DNA of 64,000 bases from Deltaproteobacteria bacterium (GTDB lineage Bacteria > Desulfobacterota > Desulfobacteria > Desulfobacterales > QNYZ01): the NCBI GenBank assembly GCA_003973265.1, contig QNYZ01000042.1, positions 50,684-114,683 on the forward strand. The letters run 5' to 3'. How positions within the stretch are numbered: position 1 is the first letter of the stretch; each line of letters opens with the position of its first letter. The translations under genes were made by a program, and so were the position numbers. The notes under the pieces are model-generated. The model was not told the DNA's origin, did no database searches, and saw only the letters and a list, made by a program, of their open reading frames with translations. Below are positions 40,032-48,149 of this stretch, in pieces.

Positions 40032-41933
40032 TTAAGCGGCCACAATGGCATCCACCATGTCCTCGTACTGCTTCAGGGTCCACCCCTTCACATCAATGGC
40101 GTTATGGGGGCATTCCGCAACACAGACACCGCACCCGGTGCAGATGGCCGGATTGACTTCGGCGCGTTCAACTTCTTCACCATTTATTTTGACGGGCTTG
40201 AGCTTAACCGCATCTACCGGGCAAACGTCAACACAGGCACCGGTACCACTGCAAGCTGCAAGATCAACACCGGCAACAAACGGATCGAGCTCGACATAGC
40301 CCTTGCCCAAAAGAGCGCTGGCTTTGACTGCCGCGGCCTGAGCCGCGTTGCAGGTCTCGCTGATATCCATGGGGGCCTGGCAGGTACCGGCAAGCAGGAT
40401 ACCGGTGTTGGCCAGTTCCACGGGCCGAAGTTTGGGGTGAACTTCCTGCAGGAAACGATCGCTGCCGACGGGTAGTTTCATCATATCTACCAGACCGGTG
40501 ATCGGGTTTGGCTCCATCCCTACTGATAAAATAATCAGATCTACATCGGCTTCGATTTCTTCTCCAAATGTCAGCGTATCCTTAACCGAAATTTTAAGTG
40601 GGAAATCGCCGCTGCTGTTTTTTTCTACAAGAGGGGAGTCTTCCGGCTCATAGCGGAAAAAAAGTACATTACTTTCCGAAGCACGGTCGTAGTAATCTTC
40701 CTGCCCGCGGCCGTAGGTTCGGATATCCCGGTAAAAATCGAGGACCTGGGTTTTAGGGAAATTTTCGCGTATTTCCATGGCTGCGCGAAGCGTGGCACTG
40801 CAGCAGGTACGTGAGCAATACTCGTTCATGTAGTCGTTTTCATCTGCTTCATGAATACCTGGGATCTGACGGCTGCCGACACAGTGAATCATCGCCACCC
40901 GGCGGATCTTTTTACCGTTGAAAGATAGATGTTTATCATTTGCAGCCGCTTGTGCCATATGCCGGATAAACATGGGAAGGGTGATGACTTCCGGAAAATC
41001 GCCGAATCCGAATTCGCCCTGACGGGGGGTATAGGTCTTAAACCCGGTGGCAAAAACGATCACGCCGGTATCGATGATTCGGGTTTGCTCGGATGTCGGG
41101 ACAGCGGAAGGAAAATAACCGACAAAGGGAATCATTTTGCCCACCTGGCTTTTATCACTCGTTATTCCCCTGATGATTTGGCGTCTGGTATCGGCATCGG
41201 GTGGATGCGTTTGAACCGTGACCTTAAAATTACCGACATATCCTTCAAAACCGACGATCTGACTACAGGTGGAGATCTGAATATTCGGATCCTCAACGGC
41301 AGCCTGCGCGAGCTGTTTGATCAGATCGCCTGCAGAAGCTTCCGTAGGGACCAGTTTATCGAGGTTGGCGGCCTGTCCACCCAGAAACGGCGACTTTTCG
41401 ATCAAAGAAACGGCAATCCCGCGGCTGGATAAATCAAGCGCTGCCCGCAGGCCGGCCATCCCCCCGCCGATCACGATGACATGATTGCGCGCGTCCACGC
41501 GGATCGGATCAAGCGGTTCCAGACGTTTGGTTTTGGCCACGGCCGCCGCAACCAGTGTGGTGGCTTTGGCGGTCGCCGGATCTCCATGGTGTACCCAGCT
41601 GTCCTGTTCCCGGATATTGGCATGATCGTAGAGATAGGGGTTCATATCCGCCCGCTTAATTGCGTTACGAAACGTCAATTCGTGAAGGCTGGGTGCACAT
41701 GAAGCCACGACGACCCGATTAATCTTACCGCTTTTGATATCTTCCTGGATAAGCTCCTGGCCCGGATCGGAACACATGAATGTGTTGGTGTGGGATACAA
41801 CCACGCCGGGAATTTTTCTGATATTTTCGGCGACCTGTTCAACGTCCACATGATCGGAGATATTGCCGCCGCAATGACAGATATAGACGCCGACCCTGGG
41901 TTCGGATGTTGATTCTTTTTTATTTGATGACAT
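40032..41933 (-). CDS. HdrA/QmoB-like FAD iron-sulfur protein
   Basis: A 633-residue electron-transfer flavoprotein. It opens with the HdrA N-terminal motif YICHCGGNISDHVDV, then VVVASCAPSLHELTF, an FAD site VIVIGGGMAGLRAALDLSSRG, a Cys motif CVGSRQIPG...YCSRTCC and C-terminal ferredoxin motifs. The second motif is canonical (CTGCGVCVAECPHNAI). The first reads CSGTGACVDVCPVDAV, lacking one of the usual four Cys. Together with the QmoA-like protein it would pass electrons between a cytosolic partner and the QmoC-like subunit. It lacks the fused MvhD domain of true QmoB; a separate MvhD-like gene lies upstream. Confidence 0.9.
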   Translation of the reverse strand: MSSNKKESTSEPRVGVYICHCGGNISDHVDVEQVAENIRKIPGVVVSHTNTFMCSDPGQELIQEDIKSGKINRVVVASCAPSLHELTFRNAIKRADMNPYLYDHANIREQDSWVHHGDPATAKATTLVAAAVAKTKRLEPLDPIRVDARNHVIVIGGGMAGLRAALDLSSRGIAVSLIEKSPFLGGQAANLDKLVPTEASAGDLIKQLAQAAVEDPNIQISTCSQIVGFEGYVGNFKVTVQTHPPDADTRRQIIRGITSDKSQVGKMIPFVGYFPSAVPTSEQTRIIDTGVIVFATGFKTYTPRQGEFGFGDFPEVITLPMFIRHMAQAAANDKHLSFNGKKIRRVAMIHCVGSRQIPGIHEADENDYMNEYCSRTCCSATLRAAMEIRENFPKTQVLDFYRDIRTYGRGQEDYYDRASESNVLFFRYEPEDSPLVEKNSSGDFPLKISVKDTLTFGEEIEADVDLIILSVGMEPNPITGLVDMMKLPVGSDRFLQEVHPKLRPVELANTGILLAGTCQAPMDISETCNAAQAAAVKASALLGKGYVELDPFVAGVDLAACSGTGACVDVCPVDAVKLKPVKINGEEVERAEVNPAICTGCGVCVAECPHNAIDVKGWTLKQYEDMVDAIVAA

Positions 41934-41956
41934 GGGGTTTTCTCCAGCTGTTAATA

Positions 41957-43258
41957 TCAGGCCGCTTTCTGTTTACCAAGGGCTGTCATGTATTTGGACG
42001 CTTCCATGGCAGCCGCACCGGCCTCGGCAATGGTATCGACGATATCTTTTGGCCCCGCCGCCACACCGGCCACAAACACACCCTCCATATCGGTTACCGT
42101 GGGTGCGATTTGGGGCATGGATGATTTGATGAACCGATCGGTATCACAACTCACCTGGCAGACTCCCTGAGGTGTCCATCCGGGAACCATTCCCAGGGAC
42201 AATACCACCAGGTCATGTTCACGCTCCACCACCCTGCCGCCATCTTCCTGGGCTTCATACCGGAGGGAGACGTATTGATTGTCCGCCTGTTCAATTTTAG
42301 CGATTTTCCCCTTAACAAATTCGATGCCCATGGCTTTGGCGTTCTGGTAAAATTGCTCGTAACCTTTTCCAAAGGCCCGGATATCCATATAATAAATGGT
42401 GATATCGGCCAGGGGCAGGGCACCGGAAAGCAACATGGCCTGCTTGATGGCATACATGCAGCATACCCGCGAACAATACGGTACATTCAGCGTCTTGTCG
42501 CGGGATCCGGCACATTGAACATAGGCAATCGAGTCGGGCTCCTTGCCGTCTGACGGACGAATTACCCGCATGTAGGGGCCATGGGGAGCCAGCAACCGCT
42601 CCATCTCCATGGAGGTGATCAGGTTCTGCACCTTTCCACCGTTATATTCCGGTTTCTGATCAATCGGCGTCAGCTCGAACCCGGTGGCCAGTACGGCCGT
42701 TTTGGCATGGATAATAAAATCTTCCGGTTGTTCAAAGTAATCGATCGCATCGGTCGGACAGACCCGGGCACATTTTCCGCACAGGGAACAATTTTCCATA
42801 TCGAGCACGGCGATCTGTGGAATCGCGTTGGAAAAGGGAATATGAACCGCCTTGCGAAGATTGAAATTACCCTGTTCTTCGTCGGGGACATATACCGGGC
42901 ATCCGTACTCGCATTGCCGACAGCCGATACATTTATCCGGATCGACATAGCGGGGCTTTTGGGTGACGGTAGCCGTCACGGATTCCGGTGAATCGCGATC
43001 CAGTGATTTTAAATTACAATATGTAAAAAGGGTGATGTTCTCGTGATGCGCGGAGGCCGCCATTTTGGGGGTGGTGATACAACTGGCGCAGTCCAATGTC
43101 GGAAATACTTTGGACAGCCGAATCATCTTTCCGCCAATGGTGGCATCTTTTTCGATCACGGCCACCTGGTAATTTTGATCAGCCAGATCCAGTGCGGTCT
43201 GCAATCCGGCAATGCCGCCGCCGACAACAAGGGTATCAAAGTGCAATTCACGACTCAT
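41957..43258 (-). CDS. HdrA/QmoA-like FAD iron-sulfur protein
   Basis: A 433-residue flavoprotein. FAD site TLVVGGGIAGLQTALDLADQ, the HdrA motif FPTLDCASCITTPKM, two inserted 4Fe-4S motifs (CIGCRQCEYGCPVYVP, CSLCGKCARVCPTDAI) and YCSRVCCMYAIKQAML. The start is ATG 43258, with AGGAG upstream. An open frame reaches 43306 but its extra residues are unlike the family. Its length and the Cys pair resemble both methanogen HdrA and QmoA. It lies 23 bases ahead of the second HdrA-like gene, supporting a two-flavin heteromer as in Qmo. No HdrB (CCG-domain) subunit is encoded here. Confidence 0.9.
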   Translation of the reverse strand: MSRELHFDTLVVGGGIAGLQTALDLADQNYQVAVIEKDATIGGKMIRLSKVFPTLDCASCITTPKMAASAHHENITLFTYCNLKSLDRDSPESVTATVTQKPRYVDPDKCIGCRQCEYGCPVYVPDEEQGNFNLRKAVHIPFSNAIPQIAVLDMENCSLCGKCARVCPTDAIDYFEQPEDFIIHAKTAVLATGFELTPIDQKPEYNGGKVQNLITSMEMERLLAPHGPYMRVIRPSDGKEPDSIAYVQCAGSRDKTLNVPYCSRVCCMYAIKQAMLLSGALPLADITIYYMDIRAFGKGYEQFYQNAKAMGIEFVKGKIAKIEQADNQYVSLRYEAQEDGGRVVEREHDLVVLSLGMVPGWTPQGVCQVSCDTDRFIKSSMPQIAPTVTDMEGVFVAGVAAGPKDIVDTIAEAGAAAMEASKYMTALGKQKAA

Positions 43259-43333
43259 TTCCGTTTTTCTCCTGGAAAAACCGGGATGATTCAGAATGGG
43301 CATCACCCCGGTATTTATGGATAAATACCTGAA

Positions 43334-43768
43334 TCAGGCGGCTTTCATTTCACCTTCTGTGGGTCGGCCGAGCTCCTGGATGAGGGCATTCATATCATTG
43401 ACCTCTTTTAAAAAGGCCCGGTTGCACACCGTACAAATGGCGGTCAGGCGCAGCCGGCGAAGGTCCAGGCCTTTGGCTTTCATCGTTTTAAATACCTGGT
43501 CCAGACGTTTGCTCAACGCGTGGAAAGCGCCATCGTATGGGCATTCTTCGCCACAGGCCATGATAATGATCCCGCCGATCCCTTTTTTAAAACAATCAAG
43601 ATAGAACGTTTCCGGAAACAACACCGGTGCCCGAACCCTCAAAATATAGGTGTTGGCCGGATAAGATGAATGCGCCTGTCCGACGGAATTAGCGCCTGGG
43701 TAAGCGCATGTCTCGGTGGCCAGAATGAGAATTTTTCCGTCCGGTGTATTATTGGATTCGTTCGACAT
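43334..43768 (-). CDS. MvhD/FrhD-like iron-sulfur electron-transfer subunit
   Basis: A 144-residue protein of the MvhD family, which normally links hydrogenase or formate dehydrogenase to HdrA. The backbone is recognisable: ETCAYPGANSVGQAHSSYPA, then RVRAP, GGIIIMACGEECPYDGAFHA. However, the CxxC at the first site and the Cys of the central CSG motif are absent. A new Cys pair appears near the end (TAICTVCNRAF). Cluster ligation is therefore probably altered. It lies between tusA and the HdrA-like genes. In QmoB this domain is fused; here it is free. Confidence 0.82.
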   Translation of the reverse strand: MSNESNNTPDGKILILATETCAYPGANSVGQAHSSYPANTYILRVRAPVLFPETFYLDCFKKGIGGIIIMACGEECPYDGAFHALSKRLDQVFKTMKAKGLDLRRLRLTAICTVCNRAFLKEVNDMNALIQELGRPTEGEMKAA

Positions 43769-43779
43769 GATCGATCGTC

Positions 43780-44034
43780 CTATTTATTCCTGCGTACGAA
43801 GTGCTTGTCATAGCCATCGGCTTCCAGAAAGCCAAGATAGTCGTGCCCGACCTTTTTGGCCCAGGCGGGAACATCCGTACGGGTACCGACATCATTGGAA
43901 AGAATTTCCAGGATTTCACCGACTTTTACTTTACCGATGCCCTTTTTTGCTTCCAGGAGCGGTCCCGGACAGGCACTTCCTCTGGCATCTACGGAATTTT
44001 CAGCTTCGATGGTGCTTAAATCAATCTCGCTCAT
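43780..44034 (-). CDS. TusA-family sulfur carrier protein
   Basis: An 84-residue TusA-like protein. The CPxP active-site motif is present in VDARGSACPGPLLEAKKGI, where the Cys takes up persulfide sulfur; VGEILEILSNDVGTRTDVPAWAKKVGH is the rest of the family core. A short C-terminal tail (HFVRRNK) follows. TusA proteins serve as sulfur shuttles in tRNA thiolation, sulfur oxidation (sHdr, rDsr) and Mo-cofactor trafficking. Here it sits in an Hdr/Qmo-like operon, so it probably carries sulfur to or from that complex. It is 11 bases ahead of the MvhD-like gene. Confidence 0.92.
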   Translation of the reverse strand: MSEIDLSTIEAENSVDARGSACPGPLLEAKKGIGKVKVGEILEILSNDVGTRTDVPAWAKKVGHDYLGFLEADGYDKHFVRRNK

Positions 44035-44056
44035 TGTTGCCTCCTTGGGTAAGTAA

Positions 44057-44335
44057 TTAATAACTTTTTATCAAATGATGGTCTTTAAGGGGGGTATTCC
44101 CCCGTTTTTCCAGGTGAATTCGACAAAAATCGTTTCGATCATCAATACCGACCATGCGATAATGGCCGGTGGCATCCAGAACCTGAAAAAGATATTTACG
44201 TGTATCATGATCGGTTGCCAATATTTCCAGGCGCTCACCTGTTTTCATTTCACGAAGCGTCTGGGTCACTTTCAACAGGGTAAACGGCGCAATGACATCT
44301 CGAAGGTCCAGGGTATAATCCGTTTTTTCAGCCAC
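44057..44335 (-). CDS. TusA-like protein lacking the catalytic cysteine
   Basis: A 92-residue TusA-fold protein, first in the leftward cluster. It keeps the frame of the family (YTLDLRDVIAPFTLLKVTQ, then MKTGERLEILATDHDTRKYLF) but has VIAP where the CPxP Cys should be. The fold is retained and the Cys lost, so it may act as a structural partner or decoy of the canonical TusA 22 bases downstream. One Cys remains near the C-terminus (DFCRIH). A sigma-54 promoter at 44408-44424 stands about 75 bases upstream. Confidence 0.85.
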   Translation of the reverse strand: MAEKTDYTLDLRDVIAPFTLLKVTQTLREMKTGERLEILATDHDTRKYLFQVLDATGHYRMVGIDDRNDFCRIHLEKRGNTPLKDHHLIKSY

Positions 44336-44407
44336 GATATCCCTTAAATAAAGCTACCAAGCTCATGTCTTTCATACGGTTGGAAAACACAACTATACGT
44401 TAGTGTA

Positions 44408-44424
44408 AGCAAGGGGGATGCCAA
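44408..44424 (-). promoter_or_regulatory. Sigma-54 (-24/-12) promoter of the Hdr/TusA-like cluster
   Basis: On the minus strand TTGGCATCCCCCTTGCT, with the invariant GG and GC exactly ten bases apart as in the sigma-54 consensus (TGGCAC-N5-TTGCW). Transcription would begin near 44397 and run leftward into the TusA-like gene. A sigma-54 activator with AAA+ and Fis domains is divergently encoded from 44563, as expected for local control. Confidence 0.85.
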
Positions 44425-44495
44425 TTATATACTTTAATTCAATTGGCGGATATCCATGATATTTCACCTGGCCCGGGCGGACGATGATTAAATGT

Positions 44496-44553
44496 TGTTA
44501 AATAGCTGTTAAAGTGTTAAAGACAATATTAAATAATTGTTAAAAAATTAACA
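44496..44553. promoter_or_regulatory. Cluster of TGTTAA repeats, candidate activator binding region
   Basis: TGTTAAA occurs at 44496-44502, 44507-44513 and 44515-44521, and the inverted repeat TGTTAAAAAATTAACA at 44538-44553 holds two more half-sites facing each other. The first two are 11 bases apart, one helical turn. The block lies 70-130 bases upstream of the -24/-12 promoter, the normal distance for an enhancer site of a sigma-54 activator, and also just before the activator's own ATG. Confidence 0.6.
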
Positions 44554-44562
44554 GGTGAGCGG

Positions 44563-45942
44563 ATGTTAACCCACGAACTCAACACATATTGGAAAACAGT
44601 GGTCGATACGATTCAGGATGGCATCATGATTGTCGATCTCGAGGGGACGATCGTTTCCATCAATAAAGCATTTGAAAAAATAACTGGATATACACAGTCC
44701 GAAATAATTGGTAAATCATGTATTAAATTGAATTGTACAACGTGTACCGTCGCCCGGAACCGAACCGACGACCATTGGTGCTCGCTTTTTTGGACCCAGA
44801 CATTCAGAACCGGGCAGTGCGCCATTCAGCGGGCTGATAACCAGTTTGTTCCCGTGTTAAAAAATGCTTCCTTATTAAAAGATGCACAGGGCCAGATTAT
44901 CGGCGCGGTGGAAACATTGACAGATATCACGGAATTGATAGAAAAGGATACGAAAATTGAGGCCTTTCGGCGCGAACTTCGTGAGGAAAACCGGTTTTGC
45001 GGCATTATCGGGGCGTCACAATTGATGCAGCAGGTATTTGATTTAATAATTAATGCGGCACATTCTGATGCCCCTGTAATTATCCTTGGCGAAAGCGGCA
45101 CCGGAAAAGAACTGATTGCCCGGGCGATCCATGAAAACAGCGACCGAAAGGATAAACCGTATATCAAGGTGAATTGTGCCGCTCTCAATGAAAACCTGCT
45201 GGAAAGTGAACTGTTCGGGCATGTCAAAGGGGCGTTTACCGGTGCCTTTCAGAGTCGGGAGGGCCGATTTGAAGCTGCCCGGGGCGGTGATATATTTCTT
45301 GATGAAATCGGGGACTTACCTTTATCCATCCAGGTCAAATTATTGCGGGTCCTGGAAGAAAAAGTCGTTGAACGGGTGGGGACCAATCGGATCATTCCCA
45401 TCGATGTGCGCATTATCACGGCCACCAACCGTGACCTGAAGTCGCTGGTGGAAAAGGGCCAATTCCGTGAAGACCTGTATTATCGGATCAATGTGATACC
45501 CATTCATGTCCCCCCTTTAAGGGACCGCCAGGGTGATATTTCGTTATTGGCGGAGTCGTTTTTCAGGCGGATTCAGCTGAAGAGTAATAAACGTATTCGG
45601 AGAATCAGCAAGGAGGCCATGGAAAGCCTGATGAAGTATGGCTGGCCGGGCAATGTACGGGAGCTGCGGAGTGCATTTGAATATGCGTTTGTTACCTGCC
45701 AGGGTGAAACGATCGACCGCAAAGATTTTCCCCCTGGTATATTGAAAGAAAATACGGAAAATCAACAGATTATAAACATGACGCCTTTGAACCGGGATGA
45801 TATCAAAAAAACGCAATTACTGGAGGCATTAAAACAGACCGGTGGGAATCAGTCCCAGGCGGCCCGGATTCTGGGTATCTCCCGGGTCACCGTATGGAAC
45901 CGTTTAAAGCGCTATGGGATCAAGGCAAAATATGTGGGCTGA
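44563..45942 (+). CDS. PAS-domain sigma-54-dependent transcriptional activator
   Basis: A 459-residue NtrC-type activator. The N-terminal PAS domain (about 8-130) has an inserted Cys-rich segment ([14 protein letters not shown]...WCSLF) that could bind a metal or sense redox. The AAA+ domain has Walker A GESGTGKE, the sigma-54 contact loop GAFTGA, and Walker [13 protein letters not shown]. The C-terminal Fis helix-turn-helix is [21 protein letters not shown]. No receiver domain is present, so input is through the PAS domain. Divergent to the TusA/Hdr-like cluster with its sigma-54 promoter, it is the likely switch. Confidence 0.93.
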   Translation: MLTHELNTYWKTVVDTIQDGIMIVDLEGTIVSINKAFEKITGYTQSEIIGKSCIKLNCTTCTVARNRTDDHWCSLFWTQTFRTGQCAIQRADNQFVPVLKNASLLKDAQGQIIGAVETLTDITELIEKDTKIEAFRRELREENRFCGIIGASQLMQQVFDLIINAAHSDAPVIILGESGTGKELIARAIHENSDRKDKPYIKVNCAALNENLLESELFGHVKGAFTGAFQSREGRFEAARGGDIFLDEIGDLPLSIQVKLLRVLEEKVVERVGTNRIIPIDVRIITATNRDLKSLVEKGQFREDLYYRINVIPIHVPPLRDRQGDISLLAESFFRRIQLKSNKRIRRISKEAMESLMKYGWPGNVRELRSAFEYAFVTCQGETIDRKDFPPGILKENTENQQIINMTPLNRDDIKKTQLLEALKQTGGNQSQAARILGISRVTVWNRLKRYGIKAKYVG

Positions 45943-46334
45943 GTCGGCCAAAGATTACAGATGAAATGAACGGCACCCGCAGCAGGCCAGGGAAAATTTG
46001 ACCCTAAAGGAGATTAAAATCTAAATAATTTAAATCCGGCATGCTTATTGCTTTAATAATCGACTGAACGGCTCAAGGCATTACCTCCAATTAGAGCTGT
46101 TTTACCTCACCCTCGATAAGTCGGCCCCTTGGGATCTTCCCCTGGGGTCGATTTATTTTGTTGTGTCGATAAAAAACCTGGATATATTTTTCGGTGCACG
46201 CCGGGCACCAGTTTGACCACCGATGAGGACAGCAAAGGCGAAGGAGGAATGCCAGCGTCCCCATCCCCTGCCGATCTATTTTCATAGCGCTTATCTTCTT
46301 AAGCAATCTTACTTTATCTTCTTAAGCGACCTTA
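45943..46334. other. 392-base gap with a doubtful small reading frame and a tandem repeat
   Basis: A 71-codon leftward frame (46091-46306) follows the thioredoxin gene and reads CCPHRWSNWCPACTEKYIQV near its middle, but has no ribosome binding site and no recognised family; I treat it as doubtful. At 46291-46312 and 46314-46335 there is a tandem repeat, TTATCTTCTTAAGC plus eight near-identical bases, ending at the thioredoxin stop. Otherwise nothing recognisable. Confidence 0.4.
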
Positions 46335-46568
46335 CTATTGTGCAAACCATGCCTTGATTTCCTTTTTTTTGGGGACCTTGCCAGTGCATTTGACTTCATT
46401 GTCAATAATGACAGACGGGGTCCCAAATACCCCGTAAGAAGCGATTTTCATCATGTCTGTCACCTTCTCAAGCGTGGCATCACTTCCCGTTTCATTGATC
46501 ACTTCCTGTATTAAATCAGCCGTTTTGGCGCATTTGGCGCACCCTGAACCCAATACTTTAATTTCCAT
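46335..46568 (-). CDS. Small thioredoxin-fold protein (redox-active disulfide protein 2 type)
   Basis: A 77-residue thioredoxin-like protein with the active site GSGCAKCAKT and the cis-Pro motif YGVFGTPSVIID. The length and motif match the family often found with ArsR regulators and COG0701 permeases. It probably supplies or receives electrons for the permease at 46591, whose CSCS motif may use a thiol chemistry. It lies 22 bases after the permease and is the last certain gene of this operon. Confidence 0.9.
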   Translation of the reverse strand: MEIKVLGSGCAKCAKTADLIQEVINETGSDATLEKVTDMMKIASYGVFGTPSVIIDNEVKCTGKVPKKKEIKAWFAQ

Positions 46569-46590
46569 GATAATTCCTCCAGTGTAAAAA

Positions 46591-47658
46591 TTATATGATC
46601 ATGTTAAACAGATACCCGACAAATAGAATGCCACAGGCCACCACCCCGATAAATGTGGCGATGAGCCGTGGTTTCAGAACCTTGCGCAGAATCACCATTT
46701 CAGGCAGAGACAGGGCGATGACGCTCATCATGAATGCCAGCACCGTTCCCAGTGCCGCCCCCTTGCCGAGAAGTGCCTCCACAATGGGAATGATTCCCGC
46801 TGCGTTGGAATACATGGGAACGCCGATGAGAACGGATAGCGGCACCGACCACCATGTTCCCTTGCCCATGATGGACGCCATGACACCCTGGGGAACAAAT
46901 CCATGAATTCCCGCACCCACGGCAATGCCCAAAATCACATAAATCCATACCCGGCCGATGATTTCCTTGACAGCGTCCCAGCCGTAGACGATCCTGTCGT
47001 TCCAGGTCAGTTTCTTCTCTTCCATTTCAGCGGCTGCAAAATGGCCCTCTCTCACCCAGTCTTCAATGTGATTTTCCAGGTGCAGCCGGCCGATCACCCA
47101 TCCGGCGGCTATGGCGATAAAAAGCCCGGTTCCCAGATAAATGGCGGCTACTTTCCATCCCAGAAGGCCGTAAAGCAGACCCAGGGCAATTTCATTTACC
47201 ATGGGTGCAGAAATTAAAAATGAAAAGGTAACCCCCAGGGGCACACCGGCCGTGACAAAGCCGATGAAAAGAGGAACCGCCGAGCAGGAACAGAAAGGCG
47301 TCACGATTCCCAGCAGTGCCGCCAGGATATTGCCGGCAAATTCACTTTTTCCAGACAAGACCGCTCGAGTCTTTTCCGGGGTAAAAAAACTTCTTATTAT
47401 GCCTACGCCAAAAACCACTAAAAACAGCAGCATCATTACTTTCGGGGTGTCATAGAAAAAAAACTCCAGGGATGCCCCGAGGTGCGAGCCCGGCTTTGCG
47501 GAAAGCAGCGTATAGGAAATCCATTTGGATATAGTCGGTAGAAAGTGGTAAACATGCCACCACGCATAGACGGCGGCAACGCCGATGATACCGCTCAGGA
47601 CCCGGGGAAAGCCCGGCCCCTCATCTTGAATATCTGCTGGTACTGATTGTAATTTCAC
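46591..47658 (-). CDS. COG0701-type permease (ArsP-like)
   Basis: A 355-residue membrane protein with about eight helices. The family mark is TPFCSCSAVPLFIGFVTAG followed by PLGVTFSFLISAPMVNE, with a second conserved block SVPLSVLIGVPMYSNAAG. Some relatives (ArsP) export trivalent organoarsenicals; others are of unknown substrate. The ArsR-type regulator 62 bases upstream and the thioredoxin downstream complete a three-gene operon, probably for export of a thiol-reactive toxicant. The exact substrate cannot be stated. Confidence 0.9.
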   Translation of the reverse strand: MKLQSVPADIQDEGPGFPRVLSGIIGVAAVYAWWHVYHFLPTISKWISYTLLSAKPGSHLGASLEFFFYDTPKVMMLLFLVVFGVGIIRSFFTPEKTRAVLSGKSEFAGNILAALLGIVTPFCSCSAVPLFIGFVTAGVPLGVTFSFLISAPMVNEIALGLLYGLLGWKVAAIYLGTGLFIAIAAGWVIGRLHLENHIEDWVREGHFAAAEMEEKKLTWNDRIVYGWDAVKEIIGRVWIYVILGIAVGAGIHGFVPQGVMASIMGKGTWWSVPLSVLIGVPMYSNAAGIIPIVEALLGKGAALGTVLAFMMSVIALSLPEMVILRKVLKPRLIATFIGVVACGILFVGYLFNMII

Positions 47659-47720
47659 GTCTCCTCCTGATCAGATTGCATATATGGCCATTTAACGATA
47701 TATAAATAAAAAAATTTTGC

Positions 47721-48068
47721 TTATTTTCTGCCAAGAATTTTTCCCCGATCTATTCCGGGAAGAATCGTATTCAATTGTTTGACCTGTTCATCATCATTCA
47801 GCCAGTCTTTTAAACGCTCGATCATGCCGGCCGCGTACGGAGAATCGCCGCCGTCGGCAATGGAATAATTTACAAAAAGTCCGTCCTTGAAGCTTCTGAC
47901 CAGCCCCGCATCCTCCAGCAGTTTCAAATGCTTGCTTGCCGTGGACTGGGCAATCCCCAGGGATTCCTGAATTTCACAGACACACATCGGTTTTGACTGC
48001 AGCATTTTCATCATCTTGACCCGGTTGGGATCAGACAGGGATTTCATGACTTTGATGAACGGTTTCAT
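47721..48068 (-). CDS. ArsR-family metalloregulator
   Basis: A 115-residue ArsR/SmtB repressor. The winged helix includes KSLSDPNRVKMMKMLQ and SLGIAQSTASKHLKLLEDAGLV. The MCVCEIQESL segment aligns with the ELCVCDL arsenic/antimony sensing site, with both Cys present. The C-terminal ~45 residues (LKDWLNDDEQVKQLNT...) extend beyond the core. A strong promoter overlapped by a palindromic operator precedes it (48079-48121). It is the first gene of the permease-thioredoxin operon. Confidence 0.92.
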   Translation of the reverse strand: MKPFIKVMKSLSDPNRVKMMKMLQSKPMCVCEIQESLGIAQSTASKHLKLLEDAGLVRSFKDGLFVNYSIADGGDSPYAAGMIERLKDWLNDDEQVKQLNTILPGIDRGKILGRK

Positions 48069-48078
48069 CTTGCCTCCA

Positions 48079-48121
48079 TATCGTTATAGTGGAATATAGC
48101 GATAAGGAAGCAATCCGTCAA
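48079..48121 (-). promoter_or_regulatory. Promoter and palindromic operator of the arsR operon
   Basis: On the minus strand TTGACG (48116-48121), a 17-base spacer and TATATT (48093-48098) make a near-consensus sigma-70 promoter. TATCGCTATA and TATAACGATA (48079-48104) form an inverted repeat with one mismatch and a six-base spacer that covers the -10 element. This is where an ArsR repressor would block the polymerase. GGAGG follows just before the ATG. Confidence 0.78.
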
Positions 48122-48149
48122 GCGTTAATTTCAAGAAGGCGCTGTTATT

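Noticed and set aside
46091..46306. 71-residue leftward frame after the thioredoxin gene as a real gene
   Set aside because: No ribosome binding site, no recognised motif beyond an isolated CPAC. Left as doubtful in the gap entry.
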